This document shows positions 34,954 through 46,759 of a stretch of 64,000 nucleotides of DNA, in pieces. Each line of letters begins with the position of its first letter. The stretch's first letter is position 1. The DNA is from Omphiscola glabra (Eukaryota; Mollusca; Gastropoda; Lymnaeidae): the NCBI GenBank assembly GCA_964017045.1, contig OZ024794.1, positions 51,051,108-51,115,107 of the forward strand, written 5' to 3'. The translations under genes and the position numbers were made by a program. A model generated the notes under the pieces. It was not told where the DNA came from. It was given only the letters and a program-made list of their open reading frames with translations, and searched no databases.

Positions 34954-35371
34954 CCAAGCAACAATGCCACGCTATGTACAGTGCGCATTTCTTGGTCACC
35001 CGACTTCATGATACGGGGCAGAGCTTTTAGATCAGTCGGGGACATGATCCAGTCAGCGAGGATTTCGAAAACATTTAAGCACTTAATCGGCAGAGCCAAG
35101 AGCCTAGGGTGGCCCCTTATCCTAAAGAACCAGGATCCATGGATCAGGGATATACAGTATTATCTGAGACAGTTTGTCACCGTGGACCCGTCTCCTGTGG
35201 GGGCCCGACTCCTGTGGGGTCCGACTCCTGTGGGGACTGCCGAAGCTGTGATTTATGACTTGGCTTCCGTGCATTCAAGTAACAATAAAGCTTATTGTAT
35301 TGGAATATTGAGACCGGTGCAGCACCCAGGGCATTGTCCAAAGAAATGAGCGTGCCCCACGGGGCTGACAA
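34954..35371. other. Unassigned sequence
   Basis: The 122-codon plus ORF (34981-35349) and the 84-codon minus ORF (34845-35099) overlap and neither is recognised. A small CTCCTGTGGGG repeat lies near 35192-35236. Confidence 0.45.
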
Positions 35372-35622
35372 ATGATGGTGGGTACCGTAGGCTCATCTCT
35401 TGACTGCCTTGAGACTGTGATGATGGTGGGTACCGTAGGCTCATCTCTTTACTGCCTTGAGACTGTAATGATGGTGGGTACCGTAGGCTCATCTCTTGAC
35501 TGCCTTGAGACTGTGATGATGGTGGGTACCGTAGGCTCATCTCTTGACTGCCTTGAGACTGTGATGATGGTGGGTACCGTAGGCTCATCTCTTGACTGCC
35601 TTGAGACTGTGATGATGGTGGG
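35372..35622 (+). repeat. 48-bp minisatellite, left part (5 units plus 11 bp)
   Basis: The units start ATGATGGTGGGTACCGTAGG at 35372, 35420, 35468, 35516 and 35564. The sixth unit is broken after ATGATGGTGGG by an inserted element and resumes at 39264. Confidence 0.96.
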
Positions 35623-35700
35623 CAGTGTTTCTTTCAGGCATACCTCCGGGGGGGCATTGCCCCCCCGGAGCAAGTCAAGTGCCCCCCTCCCGGGGGAAAA

Positions 35701-37424
35701 TGTGTAAGAAAAAAAATAAAAACAAAAAAACTACTCTAAATTTAATTTTTATAAAATTTTTAAAAGTTATTGAAATGTGTGCCTTTAATCGATTACAATT
35801 ATTGGAACAAATAAAATATCACTTTGTTCGATATATATTGATGATCCATAGCACAGGCTCGCAGAAATCGATTATAAATATGGTATTGTTTTGAAAATTG
35901 GCCGCTCCTGATCATAAGCTAAAACTTACTTTTTCTGATTCGCAGATATGGGTATCTTTTATTTAATTACATTTTGCAGCTGCAAAAGTTAAAAGACTTT
36001 TTAATAACCCTGTATTAAACTACCTTTTCATCGATATAAATGTCTGTAAATTAAATATAGTTCTTGCTAAGAAATAAACATGTGCAATCTATTTTAAAAT
36101 TATATTGTATAATAGCATCATGCTTTAAAAAATCATTTTTAGCAAACATTTTAATGTAGTAGATTCCATAGATGTATGCTGACATAGATAAAATGAAAAT
36201 TTAAACATAATAATAATAATAATTTTAAAACACAAAATTAGGAATTTACCGGTTACATACAAATAGTGGACATTTCATCATAATTATTAAATCGAGTGTT
36301 TCTAATTTTTTAACACAGTTTCGGGAACAGAGTAAAATGATTTTTAAAAAAAATAGTCTTTATTTATTAAATCCCCAATGACTTTCTCTGTTAATATAAT
36401 AATAATAAACAACCTTCCCCAGCTGTTTGAACTATTTAAAAAAATATTTTAAGATGATAATCCAGTAGAAAGAATATAATATATATTTAAACAACGAATT
36501 AAAAAAAATCGAGTTTTTCGATTATCTTGTAAATGCCATTTTTGGTAGTAGTTAAAAAAAAGTATATGGAATTGGTAAAAAATTGTTTTCAAGTATAATA
36601 TCGAAGAGGCAAGTTGTAATGATCTGAAGCAAATTATAGTAGTCTAAATTTCTTAATTAACATTTCAATCAACTGAATATTGAGAATTGAAACTTTAATA
36701 AATTATACGAAAAAAAACCCACACATTAATAAATATATGAGTCTTTTGTAAACAATTCTTGACTTCTGAACAATTGTGTCGGTTACATATGATTTATAAA
36801 TAAATACCAATTTTGAAAACCCATAAAGATATAGTCTTTAGCCTTTTGTACAGAAAAGCTTTTTTTTCTTTTTGACTTTGGTGAAACTTTTAAATATTTT
36901 GAAATAAACATATGTTTTTGGTTTTTCTTTTTCGTTCAAAATGTAAAACTATTTTAGCATTTCTTTTTTGGGATGGATACCTTTTTTGGACGGAATTCTT
37001 TTTTCTTAATTTTAAAAATATTTTGTAGTAAATTCATTATTTTTATGTAGTTGATCCCAAAAATATTTTAAAATAATAACTTTAAAAATACATTACTTTT
37101 CAATTTTAAAAAAAAATGTTTGCATACCACACTTAGTCAAGCAGAGACGTCGCTTGACTTTTTATGGCACCCGTGCTACTTTTCGGTTTTTTCCTTCCCT
37201 ACCTAGCAGTAAAAGTTGATAATTTAATGTAATTACAGCCCAACTTTTAGCCCCTAAAATATACGAGGCCCTATGCAGCTATGTGGGTTGCAGACCGCAC
37301 ACGATGGCTCTTAGGTGAAATGACACATTTGCCTTTTTTTATATTGTTGTGACCATGGATGGGTATTTGTACAATTGATATAGCTCTTAGTTTGTACGGA
37401 TTCCCAAAACAAATTTGTCTATCA
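35701..37424. other. AT-rich interior of the inserted element
   Basis: Very AT-rich, with T runs and no ORF longer than about 90 codons. No transposase motif was recognised in a visual scan of either strand. Confidence 0.5.
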
Positions 37425-38200
37425 TCAGGTCATATATTTAGCAGGTTCTCTGCTTTTCTGGTAGGAACCAAGTCTGACTACTGGTCTTGTGATAGTGGTG
37501 TATACTGCCTTCTTTGTTCCCTTAGCGAGATTTTTGCTTTGAATTAGCTTTTGTAAATTGAAATAAGAACGGTTGCATGCTGTTATTCTTTCTTGCACCT
37601 CCGATTGTATTTCCTCTTGCTTATTTATAGTCACCCCTAGATATTTGAAAGTAGCTACCCTCTCAAAGGCGTAGATGTTCATATTGATGAAGTCATCAGT
37701 GCGTATTTCCTGACATTATCATAAATATTGCCTTCGCTTTATTTACATCAAGACCAGCTTTGACCGTCACATCTTCAAGTTCCCTGAAAGTTTTAATTAT
37801 ATCATCAATGCTGTTTCTACTAAGTAGCGCTATATCGTCTGTGTAGGCCAGGTATTGCTGTGGATGGCTTTATAAAGTTCATTATGGTTGTTCTGTACCA
37901 CCTCTCAGGTGCTCACACGTATGTTTCTAATGCTTGTTTCTAAAGTGATGTTGAAAATGATACACGGATTTCCTTGTCTGAGGCCCAGATTGATTGGGAA
38001 CTCCCTCAAGTACTCCCTCTGTACTTAGATTATACTTTTGTAGTTATCCATCGTCATATGTATGAGTCGGGTAAGTTTGTTAAGGACTCCAAGTTCCAGC
38101 ACAGCATCGTTCATGTATTTCCTGTCTATGCTATCATAACCTGATTTGTAGTCCACATATAGTTGGTGTATGTTGATGTATTCTTAGTATTTTTCTACGA
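37425..38200 (-). pseudogene. LINE reverse transcriptase fragment, decayed
   Basis: Read on the minus strand from about 38190 to 37425, broken frames follow the order of a LINE reverse transcriptase: YINIHQLYVDYKSGYDSIDR; MNDAVLELGVLNKLTRLIHM; REFPINLGLRQGNPC and IIFNITLE; then LAYTDDIALLSRNSIDDII, which contains the catalytic Y-x-D-D box in the form YTDD; and VATFKYLGVTINKQEEIQSE with ERITACNRSYFNLQKL. Stops and frameshifts separate these blocks. Neither the endonuclease nor the C-terminal finger is present. The YxDD Asp pair is intact but the gene is dead. It sits inside the 35623-39263 element, so it is a nested or captured insertion. The clade is not determined. Confidence 0.88.
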
Positions 38201-38324
38201 GACATCTAACAGTAAATATATGAACGTTTGAAATGCCCCTTCACACATTGCATACAGTGCATGATACCCTCACTAGGTAACTCTTGTTACCAGTGAAATA
38301 TCCTCATCAACACCAGGCACAGAA

Positions 38325-38418
38325 ACATTGCAAATCCCATCTACATTCATAGGAGCCATAATGATCAATAAATTGATCGTGGGCCCTTAATAGACAGAAA
38401 AAGAAGAAGAAAAATTTG
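38325..38418 (-). mobile_element. Short dispersed element with GGGCCCACGATCAAT core, copy 1
   Basis: Read on the minus strand it has TTCTTCTTC-rich sequence and then GGGCCCACGATCAATTTATT followed by GATCATTATGGCTCCTATG. The same order recurs on the plus strand at 54875-54975. The core forms a hairpin (GATCAAT/ATTGATC). Confidence 0.65.
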
Positions 38419-38840
38419 CACCACAATGCATCACTGCATTTTGAATTTATTATTTTTAAATTAAGGTGACCCCTGCCCTCACTTTTGCTCAAACTCTTCG
38501 GATTCCTCAATTTCTGCTACCCCCCCTCCCTTTTTTTTCCTTGACGTCGATCAATGTGACTACCGGGTTGAATCTAATCTTATGTCAAATGATTTTCTTC
38601 GGCACACCACAACCAGAATGAATTTAGTTTGTGTCTGGCACTGGTCGCCATAATGCCTCCCCCGACGCTTGAAAAATTATTTCCCCCGATCAAATGGAAG
38701 TCTTATCAAAACATTCGAATCATGTATACTCCAAAATGAACCTTTTGATTGTTAAACAATCACACATTTTCTGCTGCCCTACTTCCCGATAAAAATTACT
38801 TGCCATGACAGCCAAATTTGGTGCTGATATATACACTGCC

Positions 38841-39011
38841 CAGCGGCGTGCCTAGTGTTAGCGCCACCCTAGGTGGGTTAACTTTTTTGCCACGCTAGCT
38901 TTCTCGATAGAAACTCTGCAGATGTCCGGAAATCCTGCCACTCTATATAAAGAAAAAATGACACCTGGGAAGACCAAATGTTCGCCCCCCCCCCCCACTT
39001 CTACGTCACTG
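38841..39011. mobile_element. MITE-like element, CAGTGGCGTAGC type
   Basis: The left end CAGCGGCGTGCCTAG and the inverted right end CAGTGACGTAGAAG are similar. The interior holds GCGCCACCCTAGG. No target duplication was seen, so the borders are tentative. Confidence 0.45.
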
Positions 39012-39013
39012 AC

Positions 39014-39184
39014 GTGAGTCTTTGATGACAGGGGACAAGATTCATTTTTACACTCACCCCCTCACCCCCGCTAAACTCTGGAACCTATTATTTTCATCCA
39101 TTAACACTATAGCCCATTAGATGCCCCCGCTAGTCTGGCGCCCGGGGACATATGTCCCATCTGCCACCCCTTAGCTACGCCTCT
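39014..39184. mobile_element. MITE, CAGAGGCGTAGC family, copy 3 (inverted)
   Basis: In reverse orientation it starts CAGAGGCGTAGCTAAGGGG and contains GGGACATATGTCCC, GGGCGCCAGACTAG and AATCTTGTCCCC, in the same order as copies 1 and 2. It lies within the 35623-39263 insertion. Confidence 0.7.
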
Positions 39185-39263
39185 GGCCACTGAAAAACTG
39201 GCACTGCCCCCCCCCGAACGTCAAAAGTGCCCCCTCGGGGGAAAATTTCTGAAAGAAACACTG

Positions 39264-39313
39264 ATGGTGGGTACCGTAGGCTCATCTCTTGACTGCCTTG
39301 AGACTGTGATGAT
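39264..39313 (+). repeat. 48-bp minisatellite, right part after the insertion
   Basis: The first eight bases are the target-site duplication ATGGTGGG. The unit then continues TACCGTAGGCTCATC as in 35372-35622 and ends with the start of a seventh unit. Confidence 0.95.
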
Positions 39314-39361
39314 TGCACTATAAACGTCAATGATGTCACACTTGTTTTATTTGACGTCTGA

Positions 39362-39634
39362 TTACTACGGTAAAAGATACATTAAGTACATATGCACCAG
39401 TTAAAACATATCGGCATAAAAAAAGTATAGTTACTACGGTAAAAGATACATTAAGTGCATATGCACCAGTTAAAACATATCGGCATAAAAAAGTATAGTT
39501 ACTACGGTGAAAGATACATTAAGTGCATATGCACCAGTTAAAACATATCGGCATAAAAAAGTATAGTTACTACGGTAAAAGATACATTAAGTGCATATGC
39601 ACCAGTTAAAACATATTGGCATAAAATAGTATAG
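39362..39634 (+). repeat. 68-bp minisatellite, 4 copies
   Basis: Copies start TTACTACGGTAAAAGATACA at 39362, 39431, 39499 and 39567. Copies 2-4 carry a perfect 12-bp palindrome GTGCATATGCAC; copy 1 has GTACATATGCAC. Confidence 0.95.
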
Positions 39635-39861
39635 TTTTTTTTCTAGAAAAAGTAGATAGTTTGGACTATTTCATAGAAGAAACATCAGCTATAATTGAAT
39701 TCATTTCATAGCTAGTGACATTCATAGGTCTACCATTGTTATTTATATGTCATCTGATGGCTTTCAAATGCCAGTTGGTTTCATTAAAATGTCAGATAGG
39801 GATTTTCATCCGTCAACGAAAGCCCTTTACGTGTTTGTTTTTAAAATACCCTTTTTGCTAA
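39635..39861. other. Short unassigned spacer
   Basis: Nothing recognisable was seen between the two arrays. Confidence 0.5.
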
Positions 39862-42800
39862 ATGGTGTTACCACAATAGACTGACTGGTGTTACCACAAT
39901 AGACTGACTGGTGTTATCACAAGAGACCGACTGGTGTTACCACAATAGACTGACTGGTGTTATCACAAGAGACCGACTGGTGTTACCACAATAGACTGAC
40001 TGGTGTTATCACAAGAGACCGACTGGTGTTACCACAAAAGACTGACTGGTGTTATCACAAGAGACCGACTGGTGTTACCTCAATAGACTGACTGGTGTTA
40101 TCACAATAGACTGACTGGTGTTATCACAAGAGACCGACTGGTGTTACCACAATAGACTGACTGGTGTTATCACAAGAGACCGACTGGTGTTATCACAATA
40201 GACTGACTGGTGTTACCACAATAGACTGACTGGTGTTACCACAATAGACTGACTGGTGTTATCACAAGAGACCGACTGGTGTTACCACAATAGACTGACT
40301 GGTGTTATCACAAGAGACCGACTGGTGTTACCACAATAGACTGACTGGTGTTATCACAAGAGACCGACTGGTGTTACCACAATAGACTGACTGGTGTTAT
40401 CACAAGAGACCGACTGGTGTTACCTCAATAGACTGACTGGTGTTATCACAATAGACTGACTGGTGTTATCACAAGAGACCGACTGGTGTTACCACAATAG
40501 ACTGACTGGTGTTATCACAAGAGACCGACTGGTGTTATCACAATAGACTGACTGGTGTTACCACAATAGACTGACTGGTGTTATCACAAGAGACCGACTG
40601 GTGTTATCACAATAGACTGACTGGTGTTACCACAATAGACTGACTGGTGTTACCACAATAGACTGACTGGTGTTACCACAATAGACTGACTGGTGTTACC
40701 ACAATAGACTGACTGGTGTTATCACAAGAGACCGACTGGTGTTACCACAATAGACTGACTGGTGTTATCACAAGAGACCGACTGGTGTTACCACAATAGA
40801 CTGACTGGTGTTATCACAAGAGACCGACTGGTGTTACCACAATAGACTGACTGGTGTTATCACAAGAGACCGACTGGTGTTACCTCAATAGACTGACTGG
40901 TGTTACCACAATAGACTGACTGGTGTTATCACAAGAGACCGACTGTTGTTACCACAATAGACTGACTGGTGTTATCACAAGAGACCGACTGGTGTTACCA
41001 CAATAGACTGACTGGTGTTATCACAAGAGACCGACTGGTGTTACCACAATAGACTGACTGGTGTTATCACAAGAGACCGACTGGTGTTACCTCAATAGAC
41101 TGACTGGTGTTAACCACAATAGACTGGTGTTACCTCAATAGACTGACTGGTGTTACCTCAATAGACTGACTGGTGTTACCTCAATAGACTGACTGGTGTT
41201 ATCGCAAGAGACCGACTGGTGTTACCTCAATAGACTGACTGGTGTTATCACAATAGACTGACTGGTGTTATCACAAGAGACCGACTGGTGTTACCACAAT
41301 AGACTGACTGGTGTTATCACAAGAGACCGACTGGTGTTATCACAATAGACTGACTGGTGTTACCACAATAGACTGACTGGTGTTACCACAATAGACTGAC
41401 TGGTGTTACCACAATAGACTGACTGGTGTTACCACAATAGACTGACTGGTGTTACCACAATAGACTGACTGGTGTTATCACAAGAGACCGACTGGTGTTA
41501 CCACAATAGACTGACTGGTGTTATCACAAGAGACCGACTGGTGTTACCACAATAGACTGACTGGTGTTATCACAAGAGACCGACTGGTGTTACCACAATA
41601 GACTGACTGGTGTTATCACAAGAGACCGACTGGTGTTACCTCAATAGACTGACTGGTGTTACCACAATAGACTGACTGGTGTTATCACAAGAGACCGACT
41701 GTTGTTACCACAATAGACTGACTGGTGTTATCACAAGAGACCGACTGGTGTTACCACAATAGACTGACTGGTGTTATCACAAGAGACCGACTGGTGTTAC
41801 CACAATAGACTGACTGGTGTTATCACAAGAGACCGACTGGTGTTACCTCAATAGACTGACTGGTGTTAACCACAATAGACTGGTGTTACCTCAATAGACT
41901 GACTGGTGTTACCTCAATAGACTGACTGGTGTTACCTCAATAGACTGACTGGTGTTATCACAAGAGACCGACTGGTGTTACCTCAATAGACTGACTGGTG
42001 TTATCACAATAGACTGACTGGTGTTATCACAAGAGACCGACTGGTGTTACCACAATAGACTGACTGGTGTTATCACAAGAGACCGACTGGTGTTATCACA
42101 ATAGACTGACTGGTGTTACCACAATAGACTGACTGGTGTTACCACAATAGACTGACTGGTGTTACCACAATAGACTGACTTGTGTTATCACAAGAGACCG
42201 ACTGGTGTTACCACAATAGACTGACTGGTGTTATCACAAGAGACCGACTGGTGTTACCACAATAGACTGACTGGTGTTATCACAAGAGACCGACTGGTGT
42301 TACCACAATAGACTGACTGGTGTTATCACAAGAGACCGACTGGTGTTACCTAAATAGACTGACTGGTGTTATCACAATAGACTGACTGGTGTTATCACAA
42401 GAGACCGACTGGTGTTACCACAATAGACTGACTGGTGTTATCACAAGAGACCGACTGGTGTTATCACAATAGACTGACTGGTGTTACCACAATAGACTGA
42501 CTGGTGTTACCACAATAGACTGACTGGTGTTACCACAATAGACTGACTGGTGTTATCACAAGAGACCGACTGTTGTTACCACAATAGACTGACTGGTGTT
42601 ATCACAAGAGACCGACTGGTGTTACCACAATAGACTGACTGGTGTTATCACAAGAGACCGACTGGTGTTACCACAATAGACTGACTGGTGTTATCACAAG
42701 AGACCGACTGGTGTTACCTCAATAGACTGACTGGTGTTAACCACAATAGACTGGTGTTACCTCAATAGACTGACTGGTGTTACCTCAATAGACTGACTGG

Positions 42801-42974
42801 TGTTACCTCAATAGAATGACTGGTGTTACCACAATAGACTGACTGGTGTTAACCACAATAGAACTGTCTGGTGTTAACCACAATAGACTGACTGGTGTTA
42901 CCACAATACACTGACTGGTGTTACCACAACAGACCGGTGTTACCACAATAGACTGGCGTTACCACAATAGACTG
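39862..42974 (+). repeat. 3.1-kb, 23-bp minisatellite, about 135 copies, with higher-order structure
   Basis: Two main subtypes alternate: one with GGTGTTACCACAATAGACTG, the other with GGTGTTATCACAAGAGACCG. This makes 46-bp dimers over much of the array. Rare markers show larger duplications: GGTGTTAACCACAATAGACT is at about 41107, 41863 and 42734, and GACTGTTGTTACC at 40941, 41697 and 42568, both with spacings of 756 and 871 bp. The last 150 bp is degenerate. Confidence 0.97.
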
Positions 42975-43495
42975 AATTATCTCTTAATGAAGACTAGTGC
43001 AATTAATATCGATGTTTGTTAAAAGTCTAATTTTGTAGAAAATCCAATTTTCATCTTGACCAACATCCACAAAACAAAAATTAAAAAGTTCATTATACGA
43101 GTTATGTAATAGATAAGAATACGATTCAATGTAATCAATTTTCCTTGAAAAAACAACAACAAACAAACAAAAAAACAAACAAACAAAGCAAACCCCTCTT
43201 TTTTAAAAAAACAGCCCATCGCTTACTTTGAGAACCATCTACGAAGGGAGCTAATCAGCCAACATATTTTTTTTTTGTAGATAACCTAACATCTCATTTT
43301 CTCGGTAATGTACCAGCAATTATGGATAATTTATGGAAATTAATTATAAGAAATTTTGTTTTAAAAAACCCAACAAAAAAACCCTTAAAATTGTGTAGTC
43401 TTTAAATTGGCGAGATAACAGCAGACGGCAAACCCTCAAAGATACTATAAATATAAGTGAGATATCTCAGGCTCTGTTGACACCCGATAAGTGGA
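42975..43495. other. Unassigned AT-rich sequence
   Basis: It holds A-rich CAAACAAACAAA stretches. No gene was seen. Confidence 0.5.
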
Positions 43496-43585
43496 GCACA
43501 ATTTACAGGCTTTAAATACAACACAATTTACAGGCTTTAAATACAACACAATTTACAGGCTTTAAATACAACACAATTTACACAC
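43496..43585 (+). repeat. 25-bp minisatellite, 3-4 copies
   Basis: The units are ACAATTTACAGGCTTTAAAT followed by ACAAC. Confidence 0.93.
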
Positions 43586-43802
43586 ATCAACCAATCGCGT
43601 ATTTATTTTTGTCTTTTTTTCCTTCTCTCATCCTGACATAGTCAATACAAAAACACATGTTGAGATCTACCAAACTCCTTAGTGAATTTAAGAAGCACAT
43701 TGAATCAAATTCAAATGAATAGACGTACAAATACATGTTACTCTTTTAATGGCTATCCCCGTCCCCAAGAGACACAAACTAAATGTGTTTACTTTAATAA
43801 TA

Positions 43803-44120
43803 CATAAGACTGCTCAGGATCATACTACTCAGGATAAGACTACTCAGGATAAGGATACTCAGGATAAGACTACTAAGGATAAGGATACTCAGGATAAGGA
43901 TACTCTGGATAAGACTACTCAGGATAAGACTACTCAGGATAAGGATACTCAGGATAAGACTACTAAGGATAAGACTACTCAGGATAAGGATAATCTGGAT
44001 AACACTACTCAGGATAACACTACTCAGGATAAGGATACTCTGGATAAGACTACTCAGGATAACACTACTCAGGATAACACTACTCAGGATCATACTACTA
44101 AGGATAATACTACTCAGTAT
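43803..44120 (+). repeat. 15-bp minisatellite, about 21 copies
   Basis: The unit is GATAAGACTACTCAG with GATACT, AACACT and CTAAG variants. Fifteen bases keep frames open: plus reads TTQDK repeats, minus reads ILSSV repeats (130 and 160 codons). No unique coding flank supports a protein. Confidence 0.96.
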
Positions 44121-44285
44121 AATTTTTTTAAATCGGCTTGAAGAAAAGATGAGTGAGGTAGCATACGTAAACAAAAAGGCGCGGAAATAAGAGTCTGGGC
44201 TGGATGCTTTAACCCAACTATCTTCAATGGTAAGTGTTCCTTCATACCTGTAGTTAAGGTGCATTAAAAAAAACATTACAAAAGT
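44121..44285. other. Short unassigned spacer
   Basis: Nothing recognisable was seen. Confidence 0.5.
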
Positions 44286-44665
44286 TTGACCAAATATTAC
44301 AGCGGTCGGGTCGAATATTATAGGATGTTGGGCAAAATATTATATAACAGTTGGGTCAAACATTGCAAAAGTTGGGCCGAATATTTCAGCAGTTGGGCTA
44401 AACATTGCAGAAGTTGGGCCGAATATTACAGCAGTTGGGCCAAACATTGCAGAAGTTGGGCCGAATATTACAGCAGTTGGGCTAAACATTGCAGAAGTTA
44501 GGCCGAATATTACAGCAGTTGGGCCAAACATTACAGAAGTTGGGCCGAATATTACAGCAGTTGGGCCAAACATTGCAGAAGTTTGGCCGAATATAACTGC
44601 AGCTGGACCAAATATCAAAGCAGCTGGGCTGAAGATGACACAATTTGGACAGAATGTTAGAACCG
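44286..44665. repeat. 21-bp minisatellite arranged as 42-bp dimers, about 18 units
   Basis: Units of the form GTTGGGCCGAATATTACAGC alternate with GTTGGGCCAAACATTGCAGA. Minus frames are open with FGPT-containing seven-residue repeats (81-92 codons). The outer units are diverged. Confidence 0.95.
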
Positions 44666-44859
44666 TTGGACGGAACTGTAAAATCCTTCCAGGCTTCCTC
44701 TTGATTCAATGACCTCCTTTCTAGCACGAGATTTAAATGGGTAGATCTTTACAAAGTTCCGTCCGATTAACTAGGTAAACACAACGGCGAGGTTTCTGAT
44801 TTCTATCTCAGCCTTGTCGACTTCATGTACTTGTCCCTACTTTGTGAATGAACTCGATG

Positions 44860-44864
<5 letters not shown>

Positions 44865-44925
<61 letters not shown>
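44865..44925. repeat. (GA)n microsatellite
   Basis: About 30 uninterrupted GA dinucleotides, followed by a short interrupted tail. Confidence 0.98.
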
Positions 44926-44929
<4 letters not shown>

Positions 44930-45097
44930 AGGGAGAGATTTATTCCGAATTAATCAAGCCTTCCACTGTTAACCCGCCAAGCGCTAATCTCGACCTTTTA
45001 ATCTCAGCGCTAATCAAGATTACGTGGATTAGGTAATCGCTTTTGGGATGAAAAAGAATTTGAAGATATCGCCTGGCGCCGATTAGCTCCAAAGCCT
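44926..45097. other. Short unassigned spacer
   Basis: Nothing recognisable was seen. Confidence 0.5.
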
Positions 45098-45185
45098 GCT
45101 GTATATACTGACAATGGCAGCTGTATATACTGACAATGGCAGCTGTATATACTGACAATGGCAGCTGTATATACTGACAATGGCA
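45098..45185 (+). repeat. 22-bp minisatellite, 4 identical copies
   Basis: The unit is GCTGTATATACTGACAATGG plus CA. Four exact periods equal 88 bp. Confidence 0.97.
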
Positions 45186-46254
45186 GACACTTTTGCTCGC
45201 ATGATGAAATTCAGCAGTTGTCTCACTTTCATTGTTGGGCAACGCCTTCCATGTCTTAAAAAAAAGCAAGGTTTACTTTAAAGGTGCAATATATCCCAGC
45301 TAGTAGTTACACTGTTCTTAAGTCGATCGTGTGACATTTCTCGCTTTACACCAGCGTGTACATTGTAGTCGGGGTGTGCAAGTTATTCGGCCATTAAATT
45401 TTTTAATAAAATCAACTAACAAGGCGTGCTCATTCACTAGTGAGTTTTTTCGTGGGTGTGGGGGCAGCATAAATCTTGGCGCCAGCACCGGGTGGCTCTA
45501 ACCATAGCTACGACGAGGTGTCCATTGGATTGGATTATGTAATAATTGTTATTCTCATCATCGGTGACTAGCCGGACCCCCCCCCCCCACTCCACACACA
45601 CTTTTTTTTTCAGTTAAGCTAATCTGTAAATTAAATGTCAACTCACCTGACACCACTCCATGACTTTTATGTGTACATCATTTATGGAGTTACTGCATTA
45701 ACACTTTGATGTGTATGTCATTTATGGAGTTACTGCATTAAAACTAATTTTGAAATGTCATAAAATATGCAATACAAATATTTAGCTTGGGAATATAAGT
45801 TAAGAAGGCGTAGTTCTTCAAATTATGTTATTATTAGAAGGAAAGAAATAGAAGCCATCAATTGTAATGTAACCTGTACTACGACACTGCGTCTCAATCT
45901 TGCGCTAATCAAACCACATCTACCGGTCGTAAATATCGGTCGTAAATATCGGTACTTTGGATAAATAATCTGCTATTTTTCCATGGCCCTAATCTGCTTA
46001 TACGCCACTAGACAAAAACTGTCGTTTGCCTAAACAAAAGCAGGGGGATGTTTAGCAACCAACTACCTGGTCCGTTTTCTTTCTTCTTCTCTTCCTCAAT
46101 TTGCTTCCTCTCCGTTCGGGAGATAATCTGTGACCAAATTCCAGCTTCTGTTGCTCTGCTTTACTGCAGTTGTAATCTTATCTTTCTTTTAATCGGATAT
46201 TAGCACATAATGGCCCATATGGCGTAACTATGGTAACCGGGCATGTGTCTAGAA
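45186..46254. other. Unassigned sequence with one short duplication
   Basis: Two copies of CATTTATGGAGTTACTGCAT lie at about 45678 and 45720. A fragment at about 45430-45535 (GGCGCC, then ATAGCTACGACG) may be an old CGTAGC-type MITE. No gene was seen. Confidence 0.45.
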
Positions 46255-46425
46255 AAGTGGTTCCCAACATGTGCTCCGCGTGCACTTCTCAAGGGCTTCT
46301 TGACCTATTCCTGAAACCCTATAAACAATTACTGACTTGAAAGCCATAAGATATGCCAAAGGAGTCCCGCATAGAAATTTATTCTCAAAAAGAACTCAGC
46401 GAGTAAAAAATTTTGGGAGCCACTG
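46255..46425. mobile_element. hAT-type MITE, borders tentative
   Basis: The left AAGTGGTTCCCAACAT and the inverted right CAGTGGCTCCCAAAAT pair as terminal repeats. GTCTAG occurs just outside the left end and again 8 bp beyond the right end, so the exact duplication is unclear. Confidence 0.55.
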
Positions 46426-46566
46426 ACCTGGAGTCTAGGTGTTGTTTTTTTGAGAGGCCCTAGCATTAGTTAGAAAGAAAAAAGTTTAAAATAAAGTCAC
46501 TTAACAACTCTGCCTTATTCCAACATGTTGTTTCAATATAGTTTTAAATGGATTAGCATTGTAACG

Positions 46567-46751
46567 CAGTGGCGTAGCGAGCTTAACTCGCGCCCGGGGC
46601 ACAATACCTTTTTAGCGCCCCCAATACATTTTTAGCGCCCCCCTATTCGAAAACCATACAATATTATAGTAAAATATACCATTTTGCGCCCCTTTGTGAG
46701 TAGCGCCCGGGGCATGATGCCCCCCTTGCCCCCACCCTCACTACGCCACTG
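46567..46751. mobile_element. MITE with CAGTGGCGTAG ends and perfect 8-bp TSD
   Basis: The ends are CAGTGGCGTAG and CTACGCCACTG (perfect 11-bp inverted repeats). The 8-bp flanks TTGTAACG are identical (46559-46566 and 46752-46759). The interior has three GCGCCC motifs. The 8-bp duplication fits hAT or P-type elements; the superfamily is not otherwise shown. Confidence 0.92.
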
Positions 46752-46759
46752 TTGTAACG

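Larger units (their letters stand above)
35623..39263. mobile_element. 3.64-kb hAT-like element inserted in a minisatellite
   Basis: The left end CAGTGTTTCTTTCAGGCAT and the inverted right end CAGTGTTTCTTTCAGAAAT share a 15-base inverted terminal repeat. The flanks are a perfect 8-bp duplication, ATGGTGGG (35615-35622 and 39264-39271), typical of hAT insertion. Removing the insert and one duplication restores a perfect 48-bp unit. Both ends carry similar C/G-rich subterminal sequence (GTGCCCCCCTCCCGGGGGAA at the left, GTGCCCCCTCGGGGGAAAAT at the right). The interior is very AT-rich to about 37.1 kb. I could not recognise a transposase, so it is either a decayed autonomous copy or a non-autonomous one that has taken up other repeats, including a LINE relic. 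Confidence 0.88.

Noticed and set aside
43749..44141. 130-codon ORF with TTQDK repeats
   Set aside because: It is almost entirely the 15-bp array. The opposite strand is equally open and there is no unique coding context.
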